A stretch of DNA of 64,000 nucleotides from Arthrobacter sp. CDRTa11 (GTDB lineage Bacteria > Actinomycetota > Actinomycetes > Actinomycetales > Micrococcaceae). Positions 29,261 to 39,860 of this stretch are shown in pieces (position 1 is the stretch's first letter; every line of letters begins with the position of its first letter). Both the position numbers and the translations under genes were made by a program. The notes below the pieces were generated by a model. The model saw nothing but the letters and a program-made list of their open reading frames with translations, made no database searches and had not been told where the DNA came from. The DNA is taken from assembly GCF_026427775.1 (NCBI RefSeq), contig NZ_CP044532.1, positions 2,604,001 to 2,668,000 of the forward strand. Direction: 5' to 3'.

Positions 29261-31416
29261 TCCTCCGGGCGGAGTTTGGCCTGTTCCACCAGGTCGGTGA
29301 TCCAGGGCCGTTGGCCATGGTGTACTTCAACGCCTTCGGGCATCCCGTGCACTGAGGCTGTGGACCCGGAGATGTCGATGGTGATCCTGCCGGCTCCCAT
29401 GGGGGCGTTGCTGATATGGACGTCGCCATAGGAGTCTGGAAGCGCGGGGTCAAGCCACAGGCCGCCCTGGGAAATGTGGGCGTCGTAGCGCATGAGGCTG
29501 GTGACCAGAAGGATCGGTGTGGTGGCGGCCCATGCCTGCGGCGAGCAGGCGGTCGGGTAGGGAACAGGCCGCGCAAACTGGTCACGGCTGAAGCCACAGA
29601 ACAATTCAGGGAGGCGGCCGTCAGAGAATTCAGCCGCTTCCAATAATGCCGTGGCAATCTTCTGCGCTTCCTCCACAAATCCGTAGCGCATCAGCCCTGC
29701 CACGATCAGGGCGTTGTCGTGGGGCCACACCGAGCCGTTGTGGTAGCTTGCGGGGTTGTAGGCGCGCATGTCGCTGGCCAACGTCCGGACACCCCAGCCG
29801 CTAAACATTTCCGGAGACATCAACCGCTCCACAACCAGCGGCGCCTTATCCTCGTCAATGAGTCCAAACCAGAGGCAATGCCCCATATTCGATGCGCAGG
29901 CGTCCACCGGCCGTTTGTCCCGGTCCAGGGCCACGGCGTAGTAACCCTTGTCCGGAAGCCAGAACTGTTCATTGAAGCGCTGCTTCAGCCGTGCGGCGCG
30001 GTCCCGAAGATCCGCGGCGAGGTCCAGGTCCCCGGCGTCATAGGCCATCCAGGCCCGCGCCACGTAGGCCCCGTGGACGTATGCCTGCACCTCGCACAGT
30101 GCGATCGGAGGTTCGGCCAGCCGGCCATCGGCGAAGTTGATCCCGTCCCAGGAGTCTTTCCAGCCCTGGTTGATTAATCCGTGTTCGTTCAGGCGCTTAT
30201 ACTCAACAAACCCGTCACCATCCCGGTCCCCGTAGTCCCTGATCCAGTCCAGCGCCCGGTCTGCGTTGGGCAGCAGCGCGTTAATCGTCTCCTTGGCAAA
30301 TCCCCAGCGGCTTACACCTCCCACGGCAAGCACGAACAGCGGGGTTGCGTCAACGCTGCCGTAGTAGGCGGACTTGCCTCCCAACGCCAGGCCGCTGGAA
30401 ACTCCGAGGCGGACCTCGTGCAGGATCTTGCCCGGCTCTTCCTCGCTCATGGGGTCCACCACAGTGCCCTGCCGGTCGGCCAACGTCTTCAGCGTGCCCA
30501 ACGCCAGGGAAGGGTCCACGGGCAAAGCCATTTCCGACGCCCACAGCGAGTCCCGCCCAAACAGGGTCATGAACCATGGCGCACCGGCCGCCACCACCAC
30601 GCGCTCCGGATGCTCGGGGTCCTCGATTCTCAGCGCACCCAGATCGTCGTAGCTGCGCCGCAGGGTACGTTCTATGGAGCGGTTTCCCATCTGCAGCACC
30701 GGAATCTTCGCCACCCACTCCTGGCGGCGTCTGTCCCGGGGCGACATTTCGCCGGGCGTCGGATGGCCGAACGCCTTGGGTTCAGGATCAGCGTCCTCGA
30801 GTGCAGGAACAACAGTCAGCTGGGCTGTCCACTGATCATAGGCCGGGACGGTTACGCGGTAAGTCACGCCGTCGGCTGTAGCACTGGCTCCTTCGGCTTT
30901 GACCATGACCGCCTTGTGGACGCCCTCCCACATGCCTCGCACTGACAACGAATCGCCTTCCGGGAAACGGCTCTCTTCCCAGCGCCGCTGAACCCTTGCC
31001 TCCTTCACCTCAAAGAGATCAGCGAAATCCGAACCCACGGCCAGTGCCACCTCACACTCGGCAGGAACCCCCGAATAGTTGCGGATGGTGATCCGTTCCA
31101 GAATCCCGGCTCCCACCTCGCGGAGGCGTTCCACAATCAGGGGGCTGTCAGCATATCCATCCGAACGGGGCACCCGGCATGCGAACAACGCCCGGTATGG
31201 CTCCTTCAATTCCGCAGCCAGGGGCTCCAGCGCCAGGCCGTTAACGGTCAGGGTCCAGTGTGAGAGGATGCGGGTGTCGCGGTGGAAGACTCCATGCGGA
31301 AGGTCAGGATGGATGTCCCCATTGGCCGAAGAAATACAGAAGGACGATCCCTCAACCAACGTCACTGTCCCTGCCCCAAGCGGCCCGGCCGCCGTGTCGG
31401 CATTCCAACCAGCCAT
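29257..31416 (-). CDS. glycogen debranching N-terminal domain/amylo-alpha-1,6-glucosidase-like protein
   Basis: This 719-residue protein combines an N-terminal beta domain (about residues 20-210, with GTVTLVEGSSFCISSANGDI split as GTVTLVEG and ISSANGDI, and HPDLPHGVFHRDTRILSHW) with a C-terminal (alpha/alpha)6 glycoside hydrolase-like barrel containing APWFMTLFGRDSLWASEM, GWKDSWDGI, and the closing SVWPHDNALIVAGLMRYG and QAWAA. Such proteins are annotated as glycogen debranching enzymes or MGH1-like glycoside hydrolases; the exact substrate is uncertain. The ATG at 31416 has AAGGAG upstream. It is divergent from katG. Confidence 0.85.
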   Translation of the reverse strand: MAGWNADTAAGPLGAGTVTLVEGSSFCISSANGDIHPDLPHGVFHRDTRILSHWTLTVNGLALEPLAAELKEPYRALFACRVPRSDGYADSPLIVERLREVGAGILERITIRNYSGVPAECEVALAVGSDFADLFEVKEARVQRRWEESRFPEGDSLSVRGMWEGVHKAVMVKAEGASATADGVTYRVTVPAYDQWTAQLTVVPALEDADPEPKAFGHPTPGEMSPRDRRRQEWVAKIPVLQMGNRSIERTLRRSYDDLGALRIEDPEHPERVVVAAGAPWFMTLFGRDSLWASEMALPVDPSLALGTLKTLADRQGTVVDPMSEEEPGKILHEVRLGVSSGLALGGKSAYYGSVDATPLFVLAVGGVSRWGFAKETINALLPNADRALDWIRDYGDRDGDGFVEYKRLNEHGLINQGWKDSWDGINFADGRLAEPPIALCEVQAYVHGAYVARAWMAYDAGDLDLAADLRDRAARLKQRFNEQFWLPDKGYYAVALDRDKRPVDACASNMGHCLWFGLIDEDKAPLVVERLMSPEMFSGWGVRTLASDMRAYNPASYHNGSVWPHDNALIVAGLMRYGFVEEAQKIATALLEAAEFSDGRLPELFCGFSRDQFARPVPYPTACSPQAWAATTPILLVTSLMRYDAHISQGGLWLDPALPDSYGDVHISNAPMGAGRITIDISGSTASVHGMPEGVEVHHGQRPWITDLVEQAKLRPED

Positions 31417-31578
31417 TGCCGGCTCCTTCAACAGACTTCGTACACCTGAGCGGCGGCCAGCCCCCGGCGTTTCGTTGCTGACCGCGTGGACGCAAACGAC
31501 GCTACTCCTGACGCCTTCACAACGCCAGTGCACCTGCATGTTGGCCATTGCCCCCTACACGCCCTGATGCATAAGTGA

Positions 31579-33939
<2,361 letters not shown>

Positions 33940-33962
33940 CCGCGGGTTACTAGCTCATGGAT

Positions 33963-33994
33963 CCCGGGCCGGCTGCATCTGCGGCCGGCCCGGG
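33963..33994. terminator. bidirectional hairpin between katG and GNAT gene
   Basis: CCCGGGCCGGC and GCCGGCCCGGG are perfect 11-base arms around a 10-base loop, located 24 bases after the katG stop and between convergent genes. Confidence 0.65.
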
Positions 33995-34071
33995 CGCCAG
34001 CGCTCCTCAGATACGGCCGCGGGGCTGCGATGGAAGCACGTTGCCCTGTGCGGGAGCTGCAAAGACCTTGG

Positions 34072-34557
34072 CTATCTAAGACGCTTTTCAAAGCAAAAAG
34101 AGAAGGGTATGGCACTTGCATAGGGCTCGTAGACCGGGATGCGCTTGTAGCCCAGCTTCGCGTAGAGGGCCACAGCTTCCGGCTGATTATCACCGGTCTG
34201 AAGAATGACCCGCAGGGCTCCGCCGCGTGCAGCGGTCGCTTCGATCTCACCCATCAGCATGCTGGCAACTCCGCGGCCGCGCTCACTCTTCAGCACCACG
34301 ACGCGCTTGACTTCCCACTCCCCGTTGAGCGACCGCAGGGCGGCGTGGGCCACCGGTCCCGTATCACCCGATATGGCCAGTACGGTGGCCAGCACGTCAT
34401 CCGGATCAACAGCCAAGGCCCGGAGCGCAGCGTCCCGTCCGGGACCCGGCTGCAGATGGTGGGCATACCTGCCATGAAGGTCCTCCTCGAGTATCCGCTG
34501 GAGCGCCACGGCACGCTTATCGGTCCAGAGGACTTGTTCAAAGGTCACGGCTGACAC
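34072..34557 (-). CDS. GNAT family N-acetyltransferase
   Basis: The 161-residue product has the GNAT fold with a good acetyl-CoA loop: VKRVVVLKSERGRGVASMLM (motif A Arg-Gly-x-Gly-x-Ala) followed by LRVILQTGDNQPEAVALYAKLGYKRI, split across the strand-helix B motif. No ATG opens the domain; GTG 34557 with GGGAG seven bases upstream is the likely start, and the longer frame upstream overlaps the SDR gene antisense-free but without domain. The substrate is unknown. It follows the SDR gene on the same strand by 40 bases and converges on katG. Confidence 0.8.
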   Translation of the reverse strand: MSAVTFEQVLWTDKRAVALQRILEEDLHGRYAHHLQPGPGRDAALRALAVDPDDVLATVLAISGDTGPVAHAALRSLNGEWEVKRVVVLKSERGRGVASMLMGEIEATAARGGALRVILQTGDNQPEAVALYAKLGYKRIPVYEPYASAIPFSFCFEKRLR

Positions 34558-34597
34558 GGGAAGCTCCCATTCTTGACGTGGAAGCTGCGCAACAGCA

Positions 34598-35413
34598 TCA
34601 GGCGGGCAGTTTGTTGAGCTTTCGCAGCTGCCTGTCGAACATGCGGGCGGGCACAAAACGGCGCATCTTGGACACGCTGGCGGTCCGTGAGCCGCCTGCG
34701 TACCGCATATTGGGGTTGGTGTCAGTAGCGGCGGCGACGATCGCCTTTGCCACCGTCGTGGCGTCGTCACCATCCTTGATCTGGCTGATTGAGAATTCCT
34801 CAAACACCCGGCGCCGCTCGGCGTACACAGGTAGCGGCCGGTCAGGCCTGATGGCGTTGGCCTCAAAGGAGGTGTTGGTCCACGCGGGCTGGACCAGCGT
34901 GACGCGCACGCCGAACTCGCGGAGCTCGTGATCGAGGGATTCGGAGTACCCCTCCACAGCATGCTTCGATGCCGAATACACGGCCATGTACGGTTGCGGG
35001 ATGATCCCAAGGATCGACGAAAGGTTCACGATGCGGCCGCTCTTCTGGGCCCGCATGATCGGAAGGACTGCGTTGGTCACACGGATGACGCCAAACACGT
35101 TGATATCGAAGACGTGCTGGGCCTGCGCCGTGGAACTTTCCTCCGCTGCGCCGGAAGATCCGATACCTGCATTGTTCACCAGGACATCGATGCGCCCGTG
35201 CGACTGCATGATCTCCGCGACTACGTTTTTGACCGATGCGTCATTGGCCACGTCGAGGTCGACAAATTTTACGCCGGCAAGCGGCTCTGCCTTCGACGCG
35301 TTGCGGCTTGTGCCGATGACGTTGAAACCTGCCTCAACAAGCGCGACGGCGGCCGCCTTGCCAATCCCTGTAGAGGCCCCCGTTACGAGCGCTACCTTCT
35401 GTGGTGATGCCAT
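34598..35413 (-). CDS. SDR family oxidoreductase
   Basis: The 271-residue short-chain dehydrogenase has the cofactor motif VTGASTGIGKA near residues 10-20, NNAGIG, and the catalytic Ser-Tyr-Lys set in NLSSILG and YSASKHAVEG. It is probably NADP(H)-preferring from Arg/Lys following the glycine motif, which is a weak inference. The ATG at 35413 is preceded by GGAGG. Two copies of a TetR-type palindrome lie 50-90 bases upstream, and the tetR gene is immediately upstream on the same strand, so it is almost certainly repressed by that regulator. Confidence 0.9.
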   Translation of the reverse strand: MASPQKVALVTGASTGIGKAAAVALVEAGFNVIGTSRNASKAEPLAGVKFVDLDVANDASVKNVVAEIMQSHGRIDVLVNNAGIGSSGAAEESSTAQAQHVFDINVFGVIRVTNAVLPIMRAQKSGRIVNLSSILGIIPQPYMAVYSASKHAVEGYSESLDHELREFGVRVTLVQPAWTNTSFEANAIRPDRPLPVYAERRRVFEEFSISQIKDGDDATTVAKAIVAAATDTNPNMRYAGGSRTASVSKMRRFVPARMFDRQLRKLNKLPA

Positions 35414-35461
35414 TTCTGCCTCCATGAACGTTTCTGCCGTCTCTGCTGTCCGGGGAATAAA

Positions 35462-35500
35462 GAAACCGATCGGTTTCACCTACTGTAAACCGATCGGTTT
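35462..35500. promoter_or_regulatory. two TetR operators upstream of the SDR gene
   Basis: GAAACCGATCGGTTTC (35462-35477) is a perfect 16-base palindrome and AAACCGATCGGTTT (35487-35500) repeats its 14-base core, centre to centre 24 bases. This AAACCGATCGGTTT core is known from several TetR-type systems. Confidence 0.85.
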
Positions 35501-35522
35501 CCATATCGCAAATCAACAGCTC

Positions 35523-36092
35523 TCAGTGCATGTCTCCAGCGTCCAGCAGCGTGGCTGCCGTGGGAACGATGAGGCCGGTCAGATTGTCCACTTGAATTCC
35601 CGCCCTGGCGCTGGCTCCATCGAAAACCAGGCTTAGCTGCCGCGCCAGCAGCTCGGGATCGCTGGCGCCGCCCTGTTCGGCTTCCGAACGGAAAAACTCA
35701 GTCAGGTTTGCCTTGACCTGCCGGGCCACCCTGCTTGCAGGGTGGCCCGGATCCTTGAGTTCGACCTGCACGGCCAGGTACCTGCAGCCGCGAAACTCGG
35801 GCGAACTTGCCTGCGATTCCACGCGCTCAAAGACGTAGAGGATCCGCTGGCGATGAGGACGGCCATCATCGGCTGGGGGCAGGAGCCCAGCCACGAAGGC
35901 AGACGCGCGCTCTTTCAGGCTTGCTGCGAGCAGTTCGTCCTTACTCTCGAAGAGCTGGTACAGGGAGCGTTTCGATACCCCCGCAGCCCTGCACAGCGCC
36001 TCGACACCGATGCCCACGCCGTCGCGGTACGTCAGCGTTGCCACCGCCTCGAGCAGACGTTCTCGGGTACTTGGCTTAGTCTCAGTGGTCAC
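35523..36092 (-). CDS. TetR/AcrR family regulator
   Basis: The 189-residue regulator has an N-terminal helix-turn-helix, RERLLEAVATLTYRDGVGI and CRAAGVSKRSLYQLFESKDEL, and a C-terminal ligand-binding domain. It sits between two blocks of identical palindromes: one copy at 36125-36138 before its own gene and two before the SDR gene downstream. This fits autoregulation and control of the SDR. The inducer is unknown; many regulators that bind this core sense electrophiles or aldehydes through cysteine, and one Cys is seen in EFRGCRYLAVQ. Confidence 0.92.
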   Translation of the reverse strand: MTTETKPSTRERLLEAVATLTYRDGVGIGVEALCRAAGVSKRSLYQLFESKDELLAASLKERASAFVAGLLPPADDGRPHRQRILYVFERVESQASSPEFRGCRYLAVQVELKDPGHPASRVARQVKANLTEFFRSEAEQGGASDPELLARQLSLVFDGASARAGIQVDNLTGLIVPTAATLLDAGDMH

Positions 36093-36124
36093 ACTGAGAG
36101 GTTAACACGATGCGGGCGAACCAT

Positions 36125-36138
36125 AAACCGATCGGTTT
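36125..36138. promoter_or_regulatory. TetR operator upstream of its own gene
   Basis: A third copy of AAACCGATCGGTTT lies 32 bases before the tetR start and 9 bases before the stop of the AMP ligase gene, supporting autoregulation. Confidence 0.8.
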
Positions 36139-36147
36139 CAGAAGGGT

Positions 36148-37827
36148 TTAGATTCGTCCACTCTCGGCGCTGGTGGCGGCGAGGCGCTCAGTGATGTCTG
36201 CGCGCAGGTCCTTTTTGTTGATCTTGCCAACCTTTGTGGTGGGCAGCTCATCAAGCACCACGAGGTACTCGGGAATCTTGAAGGCGGCCACCCCTGTATT
36301 CCGCAGCAGTTCCTGGACCTGCTCCAGGGTGACGGCACGGCCGGGCTTGACGGTGATGTAGAGGCACAACCTTTCACCCAGCAGCGGATCCGGCATGGCC
36401 ACAGCGGCTGCCATGGTCACATCCTCGATGCGGTAGACCAGGCTTTCGATTTCCTCGGCCGAGATCTTCTCGCCGCCCCTGTTGATCATGTCCTTGTCCC
36501 GGCCCTGGACAATCAGGTTGCCGTCCGGGCGGCGTTCCACGATGTCCCCGCTGGCGTACCAGCCATACGGGGTGAAGGCGCGTGCATTGGCTTCCGGTGC
36601 GCGGTAGTAGCCGCGCGGGGTGTAGGGTCCCCGGGTCAGGATGGACCCGGGGACCCCGTCAGGCAGGTCGTTGCCGGCCTCGTCAACGATCCGGATCTCA
36701 TCTGCCTCGGAGACCGGGCGGCCCTGGGTCCGGCAGATGACGTCTTCAGGGTCGTCCAGCCTGGTGGTGTTGATCAGGCCCTCCGCCATGCCGAAGACCT
36801 GCTGCAGGACGGCGCCCAGGACGGGTTTCACCTTCAGGGCAATTTCGTCGGCCAGCCGCGATCCGCCCACCTGGAGCACCTGCAGGCTGGCGAGCTGGTC
36901 AGAATTCGTTTCCTGCTGGTATTCGATCCAGCGCTGTGCCACCGCCGGGACGGCAGTGGACAGCGTCACTTTCTCCCGTTCAATGGTGGCGAAGGCCTTG
37001 CGCGGTTCGGGGCTTGGCAGCATCACCACGCGGCCGCCGGCGAACAGGATGCCCAGGATGCCCGGACAGGCGAGCGGGAAGTTATGGCTTGCGGGCAGCG
37101 TTCCCAGGTAGACGGTGTCTTCTGTGACTGCAGTGGGCACCGACGTGGCCTTGATGTTGTAGGCGTAGTCGTTGTGGGTCCGGGTGATGAGTTTGGGCAG
37201 TCCGGTTGTCCCGCCTGACAGCAGGAACAACGCCGGCGAATCCGGCGAGGGCGGGTTGGCGTCCAGCCTGGCGCGGGCGCCCGAGACGTCGTCCCCGGGG
37301 GCCAGAATCTCCTCGAGCATGATGTTGCCAGGTCGCGCCGTTCCGGAAACCAGGATGGTCTCCAGGGAGGAGACGGTTCCCGCCAGCTCTTCGGCAAGAG
37401 CCTGGTGGTCGAAGTCCTTGATGATGTCCGGCACGGCGATCGCGCGGGATTCGGACAGTTCTGTCAGGAAGGACAGTTCGTATTTCCGGTGGGCGGGCAG
37501 TGCCATGACGGGGATGATTCCGGCCCTGAAGCAGGCGAGCGTCAGCACGGCGAACTGCCAGCCATTGGGCAGCTGGATCATCATGCGGTCATCAGGTTGG
37601 AGGCCCAGCTGCAGCAGGCGTTCTGCCGCGGCATCCATTCTGTCCGCCAGCTCTGCGTAGCTGAGCCGCACGTCACCGTCCACCACCGCGGTCTTTTCAG
37701 GGAGCCTGCCGGCAGTGTCCAGGATGTAGGCGCCCAGTGGACGGTCTTCCCAATACCCCTTGCGGCGGTATTCCGCAGCGAGGTCTGCCGGCCAGGGGAC
37801 AGTGCCTTCGCTGGTTCGACTTGTCAC
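36148..37827 (-). CDS. aryl acid adenylate-forming ligase (DhbE/salicylate-AMP ligase-like)
   Basis: The 559-residue adenylate-forming enzyme resembles 2,3-dihydroxybenzoate- and salicylate-AMP ligases. Seen are the P-loop-like LFLLSGGTTGLPKLITRTHNDY region (core SGGTTGLPK), the aryl-acid pocket ASHNFPLACPG, QQVFGMAEGL, the hinge GRDKDMINRGGEKIS and the C-terminal TKVGKINKKDLR catalytic Lys. Its order with an NDP-forming CoA synthetase and an FAD hydroxylase recalls the sdgA-sdgB-sdgC salicylate pathway of Streptomyces, where the AMP ligase activates salicylate. Anthranilate or another ortho-substituted benzoate is possible. It overlaps the next gene by four bases. Confidence 0.85.
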   Translation of the reverse strand: MTSRTSEGTVPWPADLAAEYRRKGYWEDRPLGAYILDTAGRLPEKTAVVDGDVRLSYAELADRMDAAAERLLQLGLQPDDRMMIQLPNGWQFAVLTLACFRAGIIPVMALPAHRKYELSFLTELSESRAIAVPDIIKDFDHQALAEELAGTVSSLETILVSGTARPGNIMLEEILAPGDDVSGARARLDANPPSPDSPALFLLSGGTTGLPKLITRTHNDYAYNIKATSVPTAVTEDTVYLGTLPASHNFPLACPGILGILFAGGRVVMLPSPEPRKAFATIEREKVTLSTAVPAVAQRWIEYQQETNSDQLASLQVLQVGGSRLADEIALKVKPVLGAVLQQVFGMAEGLINTTRLDDPEDVICRTQGRPVSEADEIRIVDEAGNDLPDGVPGSILTRGPYTPRGYYRAPEANARAFTPYGWYASGDIVERRPDGNLIVQGRDKDMINRGGEKISAEEIESLVYRIEDVTMAAAVAMPDPLLGERLCLYITVKPGRAVTLEQVQELLRNTGVAAFKIPEYLVVLDELPTTKVGKINKKDLRADITERLAATSAESGRI

Positions 37828-39860
37828 TTCATGTCCTCCTTGACATTGATTACTACGGCGTCCAGCGCGACGAGCCCGGCATGCGTGAGGCGCAGGGGGT
37901 TGATTTCGATCTCCGCGATGTCTTCGTTTGCGCAGAGGGCGTCTCCGAGCGTTGCCAGGATGCCGGCCAGCTCCGCGGTGTCGAGCGTAGGGCCTGACCG
38001 GAAACCGTACAGGAGTTCGCGGGACTGGAGCTCTCCCGGCATGCCCTCAGCGGTTCGGGCCGGCAGCGGCGCCGAGCGGATGGAAATATCTGCGATGACC
38101 TCGGCGGCAGTTCCGCCCAGGCCAAGGACAATGATGGGGCCAAAGACCGGATCGCGGCGCGCTCCCACCACCAAATCGACGCCGGGGGCTGCCATCGCCT
38201 CGATCAGGAATTCGTGTGCGCCTGCGGATTCAAGCGCGTCCAGGGCGTGGTCCATGGCCTCAGCGGATTTGACCCCGAGGTGCACCCCGCCGATCTCCGT
38301 TTTGTGCAGGACGGCGGCGTCGAGCAACTTCACGGCAACCGGTCCGCCAAGTTCGGCGAGGGCTTCGTGGGCGGCTGCCCGGCTGCCGCAGCTGCGCCGG
38401 GAGGGGGTGGCGATGCCCAGTGCACCGAGCAGGTCCTTGGCGCGGTTTTCGTCCCACGGGCCCTGGATGTCGGGCCAAACGAATGCTCCGGCTGCCGGCT
38501 GGGCCCGCAGGAACTGGCCCCGTGCGTCGTTCACCAGGGCGGTAATGCCGTGGGCGAGGTTTGTCGGCCCGCTGATCAGCGGCAGGTCATGCTGCTGGGC
38601 GGACTTCCGGGCGAGTTCAACATCGCCGTCGGGGCCGTCGACTCCCACCAGGAAGGGCAGGTCGTTGGCCGCCCCCGAAGCGGCCACAGACATGGGGAGA
38701 TCCGTGACCGGCTCCGTGAGCCCGTAAACCGCAACGACGTCGACGGCGGGATCCCCGGCAACTGCCGCCAGGATTTTTTCATAGCCTGGCCCCGGCCTGC
38801 CGGTGTCTACCGGATTGGCCTGGAACGTCAGAGGCGGCAGCAGCGTCCCGAAGATGTCCTGGCTGCGCTGGGAAAGGCGTGGCATGGCCACGCCTGCGCT
38901 GTGCAGGGCATCGGCGATCAGCAGGCCCGGGCCTGCCTGCCCGGTGACCAGTCCGACGCCGGGATCGGCGGCGGGTGCCAAACGGCGGCCTGCCAGGGCG
39001 GTGACGGCGGCAACCAGCTGGTTTTCGTCGTCGACGATCACCGCGCCTGCTTGCTTAAGCACAGCACGGGTGGAGCGCCAGGACGTGGCCAGCGCTCCGG
39101 TATGGGACTGGGCAAATTCGGAGACGTCGTTGCGTCCCACCACCAGCGCAACCACCGGTTTGACGGCACTCAGGCGTGAGACGGCGTCGACAAGGGCCGG
39201 GCCATCCGCCACCGTTTCAAGGTGCAGTGCCACGGCTTTGGTCTGGACGTCGGAGATCAGGTAGTCCAGGACGTCCGGGGCGGTGATGTCCGTGCCCGCG
39301 CCGATGCCGACGCCGAGGCTGACGCCCACTCCTGCCCGCTGCAGCTGGAAGGCCAGGACGTGGTTGACCCCGCCGCTGGCGGCCACTACGGCCACCGAGC
39401 CGGGTTCCAGCCCGGCGACGCCGGGGACGAAGCTGGCCCGCAGGTTCCGGTGCGGCACAAAAAAGCCGGAGGTGTTCGGTCCCAGCAGGCGGATACCTGT
39501 CTCCTGGACGGCTGCCTCCACGTCGCGGCTGTATTCGAGGCCCGGGCCGCCGGCTTCGGCGAACCCGCCGGCACAGACGAGCGCTGCCTTGGCCCCGTTG
39601 GCTGCACTCTCACGCAGTGCCTGGGCGGTGGCTGCGGCGGGCACACACAGCACGGCCAGATCGGGTCCATTCGGGATGGCGGTCGAGGCTTTGGCGATGC
39701 TGTCATGCATGCCGTTCTCACCGCGGCTGTTCACCAGTTCCACGGGGCCGGCATAGCCCAGCAAGGACTGCGCCATGACCGCCCCCAACTTTGCAGGGCT
39801 GGATGAGGCGCCCACCACGATGATGCCGCGGGGTGCGAACAGGGGAGAGAGATTATGCAT
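37824..39860 (-). CDS. NDP-forming acyl-CoA synthetase (acetate-CoA ligase family, fused)
   Basis: The 678-residue protein fuses the alpha and beta parts of NDP-forming acyl-CoA synthetases: CoA-binding IIVVGASSSPAKLG at the N-terminus, a succinyl-CoA-ligase-like middle (VAVVAASGGVNHVLA), and a C-terminal ATP-grasp domain with PVAVKLLDAAVLHKTEIGGV and IVLGLGGTAAEV. The middle segment where the phosphohistidine is expected reads SHTGALA, a normal family position. In the salicylate pathway a protein of this kind acts with the AMP ligase to form the CoA ester. It is translationally coupled on both sides. Confidence 0.82.
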   Translation of the reverse strand: MHNLSPLFAPRGIIVVGASSSPAKLGAVMAQSLLGYAGPVELVNSRGENGMHDSIAKASTAIPNGPDLAVLCVPAAATAQALRESAANGAKAALVCAGGFAEAGGPGLEYSRDVEAAVQETGIRLLGPNTSGFFVPHRNLRASFVPGVAGLEPGSVAVVAASGGVNHVLAFQLQRAGVGVSLGVGIGAGTDITAPDVLDYLISDVQTKAVALHLETVADGPALVDAVSRLSAVKPVVALVVGRNDVSEFAQSHTGALATSWRSTRAVLKQAGAVIVDDENQLVAAVTALAGRRLAPAADPGVGLVTGQAGPGLLIADALHSAGVAMPRLSQRSQDIFGTLLPPLTFQANPVDTGRPGPGYEKILAAVAGDPAVDVVAVYGLTEPVTDLPMSVAASGAANDLPFLVGVDGPDGDVELARKSAQQHDLPLISGPTNLAHGITALVNDARGQFLRAQPAAGAFVWPDIQGPWDENRAKDLLGALGIATPSRRSCGSRAAAHEALAELGGPVAVKLLDAAVLHKTEIGGVHLGVKSAEAMDHALDALESAGAHEFLIEAMAAPGVDLVVGARRDPVFGPIIVLGLGGTAAEVIADISIRSAPLPARTAEGMPGELQSRELLYGFRSGPTLDTAELAGILATLGDALCANEDIAEIEINPLRLTHAGLVALDAVVINVKEDMK

